A stretch of DNA of 64,000 nt from Diphasiastrum complanatum (taxonomy: Eukaryota; Streptophyta; Lycopodiopsida; Lycopodiales; Lycopodiaceae). A program made the translations under genes and the position numbers. The notes beneath the pieces are model-generated. The model saw only the letters and a program-made list of their open reading frames with translations. It was not told where the DNA came from and searched no databases. The stretch spans positions 47,251,079-47,315,078 of the forward strand of contig CM055096.1 in assembly GCA_029204225.1 (NCBI GenBank), in the 5' to 3' direction. Of this stretch, positions 33,261 to 44,206 are shown piece after piece; the first letter of the stretch is position 1, and the number at the start of each line of letters is the position of its first letter.

Positions 33261-36229
33261 CCAAGTAAAGTGATATCATTTTCATTCAATCTAAAGTAGA
33301 GAGAATGATCATACTCACTCATAACAAAGTTTTGAGAAAGTAAGAAGGAATTGAGCTTAGCATACCAACTCCTTGGTGCTTGCTTTAGCCCATACAAACT
33401 CTTTTGGAGATAGCACACATGATTAGGCTCATCATGTGAAACATAGCCCTCGGGTTGCTCCATGTAAATATCTTCTTCAAGATCACCATTCAAGAAGGCA
33501 TTAGTAACATCCATTTGCCACATATCCCAATCATAAAGAGTTGCAAGAGAGATTAGGATTCGAATAGTTACCATCTTTGCCACGGGTGCAAAGGTCTCAT
33601 CATAGTCAATACCATATTCTTGAGCATACCCCTTTGCCACCAACCTTGCCTTGTACTTGTTGATTGATCCATCTTGATTTGTCTTGATCTTGAAGATCCA
33701 CTTACAACCAATTGCCTTCTTGTCCTTTGGAAGCTTTACCAACCTCCATGTGTTGCTTTTGATGAGTGCTTGATGCTCATGATCCATGGCTTGGATCCAT
33801 TCCTTCTTTTGAATTGCTTCACCTACACAAGTTGGTTCATCAAAAGAGGTAAGAAAAGCAAAATTAGAGTTGTCCACCACTTGCTTTCCTTTTTCATCAT
33901 AGGTTAGCCTTGATGGCTTAGCCCTTTGCCTTTGAGTCTTCCTTGAAGTTTGCTTTGGAGTGGCATCTCCATCTTCATCCAAGACATCTTGCACATCATG
34001 ATGATTAGTAGGCACATCAACATCAACATCAACATCAACAACATTGGAAACATTCTCTTCATGAAAGATGACATCCCTACTTATGACAACTTTCTTTGTA
34101 GAAGGAATGTACAATTTGTAAGCCTTGCTTACTTCACTATAGCCAACAAACACACCCTTCTTTGATGAAGGATCTTCTTTAGTTCTATCATCAAGTGTGA
34201 TATTGACAAAACATGTACATCCAAAGATCCTACAATGCTTGACACTCGGCCTTCTACCATAAAGAACCTCATGAGGAGTTTTACCATCCAAGGAAGCACT
34301 TGTCCATCTATTACATAGATAGTTAGCACATGCTAAAGCTTCCCCCCAAAAAGACTTAGCAAGATTAGCATGTAGTCTCATTGCCTTGGCACATTCACAA
34401 AGGGTTCTATTCTTCCTCTCGGCCACTCCATTCTGTTGTGGAGTCCTAGGACTAGACATCTCCCTCTTAATCCCATGTGCTATACAAAAGTCTTTGAACC
34501 TATTTGAGGTGTATTCCCCTCCATTCTCAGATCTTAAGCATTTGATCTTTGTATTGAATTGGTTTTCCATTTCATTCTTGAACTTGACAAATGCAGCAAA
34601 CACTTCATCCTTACTTTTAAGAAGATAGATCCAAGTATACCTACTAAAGTCATCAATGAAAGTTGCATACATCTTTGCCCCACCATTGCTAGTTGTACTA
34701 GAAGAATGAATATCAGAATGCACAAGTTGTAAAGCTTCTTTAGATCTAGAAGTAGATCTAGAATAAGCAAGTCTATGAGATTTGGACAAGGCACAATGTT
34801 CACAAACACTATTGTTTGCAACAAGACTTTTAGGGAGACCAAGAACAAGCTCTTTATTTGCCATTACCTCCAAAGATTTGAAGTTGGGATGGCCCAACCT
34901 CTTGTGCCAAACTTCTTGGTTTGTCAATTGCTCCCTAGCCATACATCCTTCATGATTAGAGATCACACATGCATCAAGCTTGAAAAGTTTACCATGCCTC
35001 CTACCTTGAGCAATCAAGGATCCACATTTACTTATCAAACATGCATCTCCAATGAACTCCACATCAAGTCCTTTGTCAATCATTTGACTTACACTAAGCA
35101 AATTCTTAGTGATTGAAGGAATGTACAAAACATTTTCAAGATTTGCTTTCCTATTTGTTGAAAGGGAAATAGGAATAGTGCCTATGCCTTTGATGTCACA
35201 TTGACCATCATTTGCAGTGTAGATGATGTTACCTTCTCCCTCATAAGACAATAAGGATGTAAAGTATTCCTTATGTCTTGTCATGTGAGATGAGGCTCCA
35301 CTATCAATCCACCAAGGATCATTATCATCTATGTTGGCTAACAAACTTGAAGTCATAACAAGTGATTCACATGTGTTATGTTCTTCCTCATCTATTGTAA
35401 GATTTCCTTGCCTCTCTCCTTGCTCTCTTTTCTTCTTATAACATTCATTTGCAAAATGACCTTTTATCCCACAATAAAAGCACTTGAACTTTGACTTATT
35501 GTTCTTAGTAGAAGAGGAAGAGGAAGAGTGATCATCATGATCAAAGTTACCACCTTTGGACCATTTCCCTTTGCCTTTACCTTTGCCCTTGAATTTGCCT
35601 TTTGTGAAGAAAGCCTCTTCACCTCCACCTTGCAAGGATGCACCATCAAGCTTTGATTGCAACCTATGTTCTTCAGCCAATAAGATTTCTTGCAAGTCAA
35701 CCACACTTGGCAAGACTCTTTGAATGGCAAAACTTTGCACAAGGTTAGCATGTTCATTTAGCAAACCATTCAACATAACTTGGACTATTTCACCATCTTT
35801 TATGTTCTCATCAATGCATGCTAAATCATCACTTAGGGACTTAACTCTCAAGATAAATGCATGAGCACTTTCACCCTCTCTTTGCCTACTAGAAAATATT
35901 TGTCTCCTTAGGGTCAATACCCTAGATGTGGACTTTGATTCAAAGAGCTTCTTTAAGGCATTCCATGCCTCACTTGCACTTTGACACTTTCCAACTTCCT
36001 TGAGAAGTTCATTTGTAACATTCATTTTAATGATATGAAGAGCCCTTTTGGCCTTCTTATCAAACCTTTGTTGCTCTTGAAGTGTGAGAGGTCTCTCTTC
36101 AATTTCTGCAACTATGTCCATGAGTTCATTCAACTCAAGTAAGGACTCCATCCTCACTTTCCAAGTAGAGTAGTTTGATGAACTCAACCTTTCACTAGAC
36201 TCTAGCATGATCCCACCATTGGAAGCCAT
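33236..36229 (-). CDS. Element C gag-protease-integrase-RT polyprotein, 5' frame
   Basis: About 997 codons open from the likely start MASNGGIMLESSERL at 36229; an upstream in-frame Met at 36283 is less likely because related gags start at the MASNGG-like position. Order: UBN2 gag (NYSTWKVRMESLLELNELMD), CCHC knuckle CFYCGIKGHFANEC (near 35470), protease WWIDSGASSHMT, VLYIPSITKNLLSVSQM, preintegrase VWHKRLGHPNFKSLEVM, integrase core with all three acids visible (VHSDIHSSS, LRSENGGEYTS where the second Asp is Glu, VAERKNRTL), a linker with a DVDVDVDV repeat (34013-34036), and RT fingers and palm (YKARLVAKGYAQEYG, WQMDVTNAFLNGDLEEDIY, KSLYGLKQAPRSWY). The frame is lost just before YVDD. The integrase second acid being E is unusual and may weaken activity. 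Confidence 0.9.
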   Translation of the reverse strand: MASNGGIMLESSERLSSSNYSTWKVRMESLLELNELMDIVAEIEERPLTLQEQQRFDKKAKRALHIIKMNVTNELLKEVGKCQSASEAWNALKKLFESKSTSRVLTLRRQIFSSRQREGESAHAFILRVKSLSDDLACIDENIKDGEIVQVMLNGLLNEHANLVQSFAIQRVLPSVVDLQEILLAEEHRLQSKLDGASLQGGGEEAFFTKGKFKGKGKGKGKWSKGGNFDHDDHSSSSSSTKNNKSKFKCFYCGIKGHFANECYKKKREQGERQGNLTIDEEEHNTCESLVMTSSLLANIDDNDPWWIDSGASSHMTRHKEYFTSLLSYEGEGNIIYTANDGQCDIKGIGTIPISLSTNRKANLENVLYIPSITKNLLSVSQMIDKGLDVEFIGDACLISKCGSLIAQGRRHGKLFKLDACVISNHEGCMAREQLTNQEVWHKRLGHPNFKSLEVMANKELVLGLPKSLVANNSVCEHCALSKSHRLAYSRSTSRSKEALQLVHSDIHSSSTTSNGGAKMYATFIDDFSRYTWIYLLKSKDEVFAAFVKFKNEMENQFNTKIKCLRSENGGEYTSNRFKDFCIAHGIKREMSSPRTPQQNGVAERKNRTLCECAKAMRLHANLAKSFWGEALACANYLCNRWTSASLDGKTPHEVLYGRRPSVKHCRIFGCTCFVNITLDDRTKEDPSSKKGVFVGYSEVSKAYKLYIPSTKKVVISRDVIFHEENVSNVVDVDVDVDVPTNHHDVQDVLDEDGDATPKQTSRKTQRQRAKPSRLTYDEKGKQVVDNSNFAFLTSFDEPTCVGEAIQKKEWIQAMDHEHQALIKSNTWRLVKLPKDKKAIGCKWIFKIKTNQDGSINKYKARLVAKGYAQEYGIDYDETFAPVAKMVTIRILISLATLYDWDMWQMDVTNAFLNGDLEEDIYMEQPEGYVSHDEPNHVCYLQKSLYGLKQAPRSWYAKLNSFLLSQNFVMSEYDHSLYFRLNENDITLLGSMLMTLS

Positions 36230-37390
36230 GATTCTAATGTTTCTTAAACTTTTAGGTTCTGTCCTAAAGCACTTAGCACTCACTTTTCTCTCAACAAATG
36301 ATAGATAAAGAGATCTATGAAGATTTAGGACCCTAAAACACTTCTATCTTGAACCTAGATGGTTTCCAAGCATAGAAAGGAAGATTGAAACACATGCAAC
36401 ACTTTGCACACACTAAGAATGGATTACAAAATCAAACCAACCTGAACACACTCTTGATTAAGCTCTCAAACTTTCCAGCAAGTGACCAAATCAAGTTATG
36501 GTGTGAAGAGTTACTTGCATTCTTAGAAAATACCCAAAACTAGGATGCCAAGATTACCTAGTAATGAACAAACTTGATCAACATATGATCAACACACTAA
36601 GATATTGATTCAACCTGTAAAACCACATGTAAACCACACTTCTAAAAGTTTATAAACTCCAGCAAGTGATAAATACAAGATTTAGAGGTGAATGAATGAG
36701 CACACTTAGTGAATCACAAGACTAGCTTCACTATCTTGTCAAATCTTGGTGTTTAGATGTAGATCTAAGATCACTTCACATGAGAATGTTCCTCAACCTG
36801 TTAAGAACCTGAAAACACACTTGCATAATGGTTAACACCTTCCAGCAAATGCTCCAATCAAATTACATAAGGAGAGTTACTTACATGCTCAACAAAGTAC
36901 ACCAAAATTTATGCCAAAATTGATGACAATCTTTACAATATGCTCTTCACAATGGAGCTTACAATATGTTCACCCAAAAAAGGGGATCTTTCATCCAAAT
37001 GGGAGCTTTGCTCAGCCTTTAGGAGAATTACAACTCACTCAAAAGAGCATTTGTCATCCACTTAAGGAGAAGTTTCATCCACTTAAGGAGAGTGTTCATC
37101 CAAGAATGGAGATTGTCAACAATAGGATTGAAAAGAACATTGTTAGTATTGAATATGCACAAGCCTCACAATCACAAATGATTAGGTGTTATGATCTGAT
37201 CCAAAATAGTTTCTTTTCAGCCTCTGATCTTCAATAGACCTGAAATATGCTTTTGATCCACAAGTTCAACTCACAAAACAAAGGTTAGTAAGATTTGATC
37301 AACAAAGCAATGCAAAATCATGCTAGAACTTGATCAAACATCCAAATATCACCAAAAATGGAATACTTACTGTAAATAGAAGCCAACCAG
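36230..37390 (-). repeat. Element C long leader with internal repeats
   Basis: A non-coding leader of about 1.1 kb between primer site and gag. Three loose repeats of about 170-190 bases begin near 36440, 36610 and 36795, each with AACCTG followed some 40-60 bases later by CCAGCAARTG. A second set near 37030-37110 repeats CATCCACTTAAGGAGA. An open frame at 36911-37237 on the plus strand is a by-product. Confidence 0.6.
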
Positions 37391-37401
37391 CTCTGATACC
37401 A
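37391..37401 (-). other. Element C primer binding site
   Basis: CTCTGATACCA on the plus strand is the complement of TGGTATCAGAG, the initiator tRNA-Met primer site. It directly adjoins the 5' LTR. Confidence 0.95.
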
Positions 37402-38056
37402 TGTGAAAAATACAGATCCTAAGTGGATCTAAACTCCAAGATCATTGGCTTGAATGCTTGCACTCCAAACTACATAAGCTAGGAATTGGCAACACATTCT
37501 ATGCTACCTAGAATGCAAAGAACTTGATCAAAAAGCATTTATCACAAATGGAAACTTCCATAAACATCAAGTGCGGCCCAAAATAGCATTATACAGTCCA
37601 TAATACATCAGCCTACCACTTTTGGAAAGCACCTAAGATCATACACAATAGCTTGAAGACAATACACACAACAATGCTCTCAATGGAGGAAGAAACAATG
37701 ACAATGATCTATTGATCTCAATGAAGCATACAAAAGGTTTCTCCAACCTGTTCTCCACGACTTCCCTACTATTTATGGATGAGGAAGATGACTCTCTCTC
37801 CTCTCTCTAGAAGGTACTTGACCCTAGATATTCCCTATATAGGAAAAATAGCTAAAAATGGCTTATATGACCAAAATACATCAAAATGGTCTCATTTTGA
37901 AGGGTATGAAGTTTGACACTTCATCATACTGAAAAAATACAGTAAATAAAAACATTGTGGTCTGGTTCACACGTGTGAAACTCCAGAACCAAAACTATTT
38001 ACAATTTTAGCCAATTTAGGCCTCAAACTAGCTAGGAAATGTTGACAATTTTCACA
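37402..38056 (-). repeat. Element C 5' LTR (right)
   Basis: 655 bp, identical to the left LTR except at two positions. It carries the same CACACGTGTG palindrome at 37968-37977. Immediately right is the target repeat TGCTC and then the gag of element B. Confidence 0.97.
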
Positions 38057-38336
38057 TGCTCAAGATGTCCCAAACTTCTTTCGATGTCTGAGCCTCGGAT
38101 ACATGGCCGATCTGGGTATCCGTGATGTTGAGGATGATCAGCGCGAAAGCTTTTCCATCCTTCAACTTTCATCTGGAGATTGTCGCGTCGTCCACTTCGG
38201 GTTTCCCTTCTACATCTGTAACAACGTCGTACAATTCTTTTGCCATTAGTAAAGTTTTCATCTTAAATTTCCAGAGATGGTAATTGGCTCCATCAAGCTT
38301 GTCCATGATAGGACTGGCTTTCCCTTGGGAATCCAT
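38057..38336 (-). pseudogene. Element B gag, N-terminal part
   Basis: Starts at Met 38336 (MDSQGKASPIMDKLDGANYH) and runs LWKFKMKTLLMAKELYDVV, one in-frame stop near 38172, LIILNITDTQIGHVSEAQTS, EVWDILS. It is cut by element C and continues at 31620. The N-terminal copia gag helix motif (N..W..KMK..L) is clear. Confidence 0.88.
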
Positions 38337-38475
38337 GTGGAAGAATTAGTCTAAGTGATAGGAGAAACTATCAGTGACTTAAGTATGAAAATTTGATATT
38401 TACAGAACAAAAAAACAATTACTCTATCGGCTAGTAGAGTCTTGTACTATGGAAGCTAATCAAGCTATGAAGATA

Positions 38476-38487
38476 GCTCTGATACCA
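38476..38487 (-). other. Element B primer binding site
   Basis: GCTCTGATACCA, complement of TGGTATCAGAGC, directly adjoins the right LTR, fixing B's orientation as minus. Confidence 0.95.
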
Positions 38488-39565
38488 TGTTGGAGAGAGG
38501 GGGAGAATAAATGATGAACACGAACGAGAAACGAACTCGAACAAGAAACGAACAAGAAGCGAACTCGAACAGAAAATGTTCGTGCACAGCGGAATGAATT
38601 ATTTGACTCTCTCCGTAAGCATGACTACGCCTATCAGAATAAAGAGAACTTTAGTGATAGAAATCACAGTCATTCTAGATTACGTAGCCAAACATTTAAT
38701 GGATGAAGCGCTAGATGAATAATTTTTTTAGAATTGCAAGACAAATTATCTGTCGTGAATGATTCGCGAAGAGCTAGACTGTGCTCGACTGATAATTAGT
38801 CGCGAATTGTTCGCAAAAGACAAGACTAAAAGTTGATCGTCTATTACCAAAAAGAGCAGCTAGAAAGATCAGACAAAATGAAGAACAAGCATAGCAATAT
38901 TAACACAGATCTGAATGTAGAACAAAGAGCTGTATCAGATTAAGTATATCATGTATACAAGTCAATAATGCGGCGAGCACAATACAATAGCGGACGAAAT
39001 CGTACGAAGCTTATTTTGTCTGTAATGAGGAATGAAACCTCTTCTCTTAGTCTCTTCTTCACTCACTTGATAAGTTGATCATCATCATCATCTCAATGGT
39101 GTCCAGAATATGTATATATACATAATATTACATGTGTGCAGATGTGAAAGTATAGGTGGATGTGGTGTCTGTAGGAGATCGTGGGTAGCTGCAATCGTTG
39201 TCCAAACTGTTAGCGCAACTACATGGAGTGAGCGTAAAAAAAAGGGTGCGACGTCAGCCAGTGCTGAAGTGAACGTTGGTGATGATGCAAAAAGTGGATC
39301 ACTCTTACGAATAGCCTTAGGATAAGATTTACAGAGTGCCTTAGCTTTTAGGGCACCTTTGGCATTCTGTAGGATAGTGTCCCCTTTTCGCTTGTCACCA
39401 TAACCTGTGTAAAAACACAGTGTTCGCGGTTCTTTCGCCCTTTATTTGTCTGTGCAAATTTGCATGTAAATATGTAGGCTGCGTGACAACGTTAGTAAAT
39501 ATGCAGCAAGAATGGAGGTAGATTAAAAAATGGGATTTAGGAGAGTAGAAGGAGCAAATCCAACA
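38488..39565 (-). repeat. Element B 5' LTR (right)
   Basis: 1078 bp, TGTTGGAGAGAGGGGG to AAATCCAACA. Compared with the left LTR it has an extra GAACTCGAACAAGAAAC-type repeat unit near its start and many substitutions. Short open frames at matching positions in both copies (27777-27965, 39110-39325) are LTR sequence. Confidence 0.92.
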
Positions 39566-40047
39566 TTGTGCACCAGCTCAACATCATGTATGTGCTCGCC
39601 AATAAAATGAAGTTCATCCCTCATTGTCTTGATTCTAGTCATATAAGTCTGAATGTGCTCTCCTTGCTCCATTTGGGCACTATTCAGCTTTGACTTCAGA
39701 AACATAATCCTTGACGAATTTGACATCTCAAACTGCTCCTTTAGCACATCCCATGCCTGTCTTGGTGTAATGGCATCCCTTATGTGGGTAATGATGTGGT
39801 CTTTCACTGACAAGTTGATGAAGGTCAAAGCTCTCCTCACCTTCCTATCGAACACTTTAATGCCCACTTCATTTGGTGGTCTTCTCTCATCACCTGTGAT
39901 GACATCCCACAGTTCCTTCTCTATCAGTATGTTTTTCATTTTAAATTTCCACACCGCATAGTTGGAAATCTTGTCCAATTTGCTAGTTTCACTCAAAATG
40001 GACTCTCCCATGTCTGCCATCCCAAAACTGTTTAAAGCTGCAACCAT
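39566..40047 (-). pseudogene. Element A: copia gag N-terminus
   Basis: Minus-strand gag start of the outermost element: Met near 40032 (MADMGESILSETSKLDKISN), then YAVWKFKMKNILIEKELWDVI, RKVRRALTFINLSVKDHII, AWDVLKEQFEMSNSSRIMFL, QTYMTRIKTMRDELHFIG and HIHDVELVHN, where element B interrupts. The frame resumes after B at 27136. No LTR or primer site of A was found to the right; CATACCAGG near 40119 is too weak. Confidence 0.92.
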
Positions 40048-40956
40048 AGGCTAAAAAAGGTATTTTGAGTACAATGACGACGTCAATAACTTATTTTGAT
40101 GACCTGCTAAAATTTCATACCAGGGCGTCCCATCATGTAGGTAGCATTAGCCAAGTCATTTTCCAAACATGAAATGCCTTTTACCTCACACTCCTGAATA
40201 CCCGCTCCTTAAAAGGGGCAAAAGAGATTTGATGTCCACTCCACTGCAATCACTCTGTTTTTAGGTACCGTACTTGTAGGTACAGTTTGGGTGCCCTTCG
40301 TTTGGATTCTGTAGCCCTCTGTTTGGCCAAAATAGGCTAAGGGAGACCCAAATCAGAGGATTTTCAGCTTTTTGATATGTTTCTTCACCTTGAAGAAACT
40401 TCAACCTTCAAGAAAATTGGCACCCAACACCAATTTCAAAGTGAAGATTTTTACTGAAGTTGAAGGCCAATTTAAGCTTCAAGCCCCTTTAGTTCCCTTC
40501 AAGGTTCCTTCCTTGGGAATCTAATGGTTCCTCTTCAACCTGCGGTCCAGATCACTCCTTTGAACTTCAAATCTTGGTCGTTGATCAACAAGTCCATGTA
40601 TCTAGTGGTTGAGATGAGATATGTGCAATGAACCACGATCTTATGGCAGCTCTTCACCCATTCACACTACCCAAGCATTGCGACTGGCTGCGCGAACTCA
40701 GTCGCTCATGCTTTCCTTGCCTGGACTATGGTTGGAAACCCTAGCAGTCGCATTCCTATTGATCGCCTCAGTACTCTCCACGCGTGATGGCTGTCCACGA
40801 CCTTTGGAAGCAAGAATCTTTGTCCTGGGGTGTCTCTCTACAATGCTTTATAACTCAAAAAACTCTTTTGAATTAAATGGACTTTGTGGATTACTCGGAT
40901 TGTCTGGTGCACCAAATCTATGATGCTGGATTGGCAAGCTGAAAAGTAGACCACCA
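40048..40956. other. Non-coding stretch, no gene recognised
   Basis: Presumably the leader of element A followed by unassigned sequence. An open frame at 40621-40923 shows no motif. It could include the terminal region of the MULE-type element that starts about here, but no terminal inverted repeat was spotted. Confidence 0.3.
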
Positions 40957-43745
40957 TTGGGCGTGTCCACTGATGGGTATGGGACATTGGAGTGTTTTTA
41001 TTGCAAGAGAAAACCAGTTTGCATACAAGCATGTGCAGTAAATGTATACAATTGCATGCCTAGCAACTTTCAATTTAGCAAGGTCATGATACATCAAGGT
41101 TTTCACAATCATGTTGTAAGAGCAGGTTCATCTCGCTTCGCACTCGCAGAAACAAAAAGATTAGTAGATGAAGTGGTGGCTACCAACAGTAACTCTGGTC
41201 CTAGAAAATACAAATGGAAGTTGCGAAAGAACTTGTACTCAAGGCTGTAACGAGAGATGAACAATGTGCTGAATTTGAAATGAGTCACCAACAACTATCA
41301 AAACTCTTACGAGAAATGCAACCATTGGTGCAAAGCGAGAAGTCAGTTTGGATATATCATAAAATTTCAGAGATAGCTATTAAAATGAGTTGTTTGAACT
41401 TATCATTATATTCGTTTATGCAGATTCAAGAAAATAGTGATTGAGAGCAAAAAAAGAACTATGGGAAAGGGTGTGGAGACTAGTTTACTGGAATTAAAAA
41501 GATTGTGTGTATATGATTTCTTCCACAGAAGTAGATTTCCAAGATAGTGTGAAGATATTATAGAACGTTGCTTTGTGTTCAAAATGTCCACAATGGGACC
41601 AGCATCTGGCGTTGATCTAGTGAATAGGATGGCACGAACTGGAGATGGTGACTTGAGAAGGTCATGGGTTTGCTTTGACCATGTTAGGCAAGTACAGGGT
41701 TGGACGACTATGGGAGCACACCTTTATGTACCTAGGTATTGAATCTTGTTTTTTCTCCACAATCACGCAACCATTTTTTCAAGAACATTTTGTAAAACAT
41801 TATTGTTAGAATCATTGCACATCCACAATATTTTGTTTGATAGTGTGTTTTTATGAAACAGTGTGCAAGAACTCATGACAATTGCCACTTGCGAAATGAA
41901 AGAGGAGGACATTGAAGCATAGGCTTTATTTTGGAATATGTTAAATAAGATCGTAAGAAAAAAGGGCTTCAAAGAGCCAAACTTTCATGGCTTCATGGCA
42001 AATGAAGCACAAGCAAACTAGAGAGCCATTTGTACGGTACAATGGGGGACCGGAGAACATAATGCACGATCGAGAACGATCATGTCTTTTCCACTAGGAG
42101 CAAAGTCTTCAAATTTACACAACCCAATACGTATTCAAGCGACATCAAGATGAACACAAAGACATATGTCGCAAGTGGAAGAATACATCGACATTAGATG
42201 AAGCTTTATCACAATATAGGATTATAAGGGCATGGTGGGCTAGTGGAAAGGTGGCTGATGCTAATTTGTCGGCAATGGATTGTTGGTTGAGTTGGTGGAA
42301 TGTGCACTACACACACTGGAGACATTTGTTGGTTGGGGTAAGACTTCTTTCTCGTTACTTTTAAAATATAGAACTCAACATTAAATCAGTCGTGCTCTTC
42401 ACATTATATTGTGCATGTGCCCTTACTTCTGAATGTTTTTATAGGTCACTGATATAGATGAAGTGGCCAATACTCCCCAAACCAATATGGCGGAGGCAAA
42501 GCATGCAAGCTGGTTGGCAGGTGAAGGTAATAAAACACATATAAGCATATACGATGCAGCAGTCACAGATCTTGCAAATGCATTGTTGCAAAGCACAAAA
42601 CAACATGCTTTTGTACAAGGATGACATATTGGAAGTGGCCCTAGCTTGGAGGCACTCATTGATAGGGCCACTTGTAGAACCAATGCCACACCAAGTCCTT
42701 TGATGACAGGCAAGGTTGTGTCAGATTCTGTGGGAGGCACACCTTTGTACAATAATCCTGGATCTCAAGATGATCGAATCACAGGTCGATGAAAAAGAAG
42801 TCCAACAATTTCTGTTGATGTTGAGGCGAACAGCTCACATAGGCCAAAATTTGTAAATGTCAATCGACCTAGACAACGTGGTGGTAGACACATTAATTTC
42901 TCCAATGTGGAGACTGTCAATCTGGAAACAAAACATGGTAATGAAACACACGCTGACCATATTGATAGAGCAGCATCTAGTGTTGTCAAGGAAACCGATA
43001 TTCATGACACCATTTGGGCAATTCATCGAACCAAACCAGACAATAGGGTCACTTGTATGGGATGGCTTGGATCTGGATTGAGAAAGTGTAAAAAACAAAT
43101 CAAGAATAGCTCAAAGTTCCTGCCCCTTGTTTTTTGGGAATGTGACAATGGACAAGCGGAAATAAAAAACAATTCATGTGGTTCTATAATGACAGTGTAG
43201 ATCATACGTGGACACCATGCACATCAATTGTGTGTGGAAGTCCTAAAATATCTACGATATGGCCTATACAAAAGGGAACTAGCTTACAGCCTGAGGAGCA
43301 AGAGATGTTACAAAGAGCTAGATTTGTTCTTCCACATGCTCAAGGACTTAATGTTTTAGAAAATAGAATTCCAACTACTGAGGGAGAGGATGTTCCTGAG
43401 AGTAGCCAGATAAGGACCTGTGTACGTACATGGATATCAATTTTGGCCCTCAAGAAAATAGATTTGGCTTTGAGTCTATCTGCCAAAATTCTATCAGTCA
43501 CCATAATTGAACGGTTTGAGCACAAGATTTTTAAATAGAAACAAAAAATTCAATCCAAAGAGCCATAGCCTATGACGTGAGCATATCTAAGCACCCCTCT
43601 TGCACATGTGAAGATTTTTAGTGGCGACAAAGGATTGGAAAATCTTACCTTGCATGCAAGCACATGTACTACATTCTCTTACGCGTGCTTGGGCTAGACA
43701 TGAATCACAATATGTGTATTCATCAAGCTCAAAAAAGGACTTATT
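40957..43745 (+). pseudogene. Degenerate MULE-type transposase with SWIM zinc finger
   Basis: A long decayed transposase, broken by stops and frameshifts. The N-terminal part (40957-41445) has a short Cys-containing segment followed by MIHQGFHNHVV, resembling the DNA-binding half of moss/fern transposases known to me. The middle (about 41960-42330) reads KGFKEPNFHGFMANEAQAN, NGGPENIMHDRERSCLFH, YRIIRAWWASGKVADANLSA and WLSWWNVHYTHW. The C-terminal part (42900-43535) has DTIWAIHRTKPDNRV and WPIQKGTSLQPEEQEML. A SWIM-type zinc finger sits at 43601-43663: C-x-C (43601, 43607) and C-x-H (43655, 43661) within SYLACKHMYYILLRVLGLD, with one stop at 43619. SWIM fingers are typical of MULE transposases. 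Exact family is uncertain. Confidence 0.65.
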
Positions 43746-44206
43746 GCACATGCTTTCTCATAAACGTAGCTTCGCATGTAGTTGAGCTAAGTGTTGAGTA
43801 AAAAAATATTTGTGTTGGGTTATTTTAGATAATTCCATGACATCAAGACATTATTATATGATATAGCTATTTTTGTTAACAATATGGATTTAAGAGTCTT
43901 GGTTCTGATATATTCCCACAATAATATTAATTTTTATCAAATGATATGCCTAGAATATATCAATAATACTTGAAACATATTCAAAATGAAGATAAAATAA
44001 TGAAACAAGCATCACAACATAAGAAAAATATCATGAGGGATCAGTTTTTTACTTTGCAATATTCTCTAAAGAAATCTCCACCTCACAAGCTCGCTCACAA
44101 TTTTGAAAAAGCTCGCTCAGCAAAGCTCACTCGAACTTCACACTCAGATTTAACAACATACTAAATCTGATGATCGAAATTTTTCAGGACCCACATTAAG
44201 GGGGAG
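43746..44206 (+). other. Non-coding stretch ending in a polypurine tract
   Basis: AT-rich, no protein motif. The final AAGGGGGAG (44198-44206) directly precedes the J LTR, so this may be the untranslated 3' end of a J-family internal region or the tail of the MULE element plus that tract. Confidence 0.45.

Larger units (their letters stand above)
31621..38056 (-). mobile_element. Element C: full-length, very young copia element
   Basis: A 6436-bp Ty1/copia element inserted in element B gag. It has 655-bp LTRs (31621-32275 and 37402-38056) with inverted termini TGTGAAAA..TTTTCACA and a perfect 5-bp target duplication TGCTC (31616-31620, 38057-38061). The primer site is 37391-37401 and the polypurine tract 32276-32288. 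I count two differences between the LTRs (near 31880 and 32180), about 0.3 percent, so insertion is recent. The single gag-pol frame is intact except for one net frame slip at the RT catalytic motif. It also has an unusually long, repetitive leader (36230-37390). Confidence 0.97.
27137..39565 (-). mobile_element. Element B: copia retrotransposon, split by element C
   Basis: A complete but dead Ty1/copia element inserted into the gag of element A. LTRs at both ends read TGTTGG..CCAACA. The primer site (38476-38487) adjoins the right LTR, and a purine tract (complement of 28205-28212) adjoins the left LTR, so transcription runs right to left. Internal order from the right: gag (38336-38057, continued at 31620-31263), pol (31260-28212). 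Element C (31621-38056) sits inside gag. Rejoining the flanks restores the gag frame of A around VHNALQ, and CATTG (27134-27138 and 39564-39568) is duplicated, overlapping the terminal TG and CA. Without C it would be about 6 kb. Confidence 0.9.

Noticed and set aside
36911-37237. 108-codon plus-strand frame inside element C
   Set aside because: It is antisense to the element leader and made of its short internal repeats.
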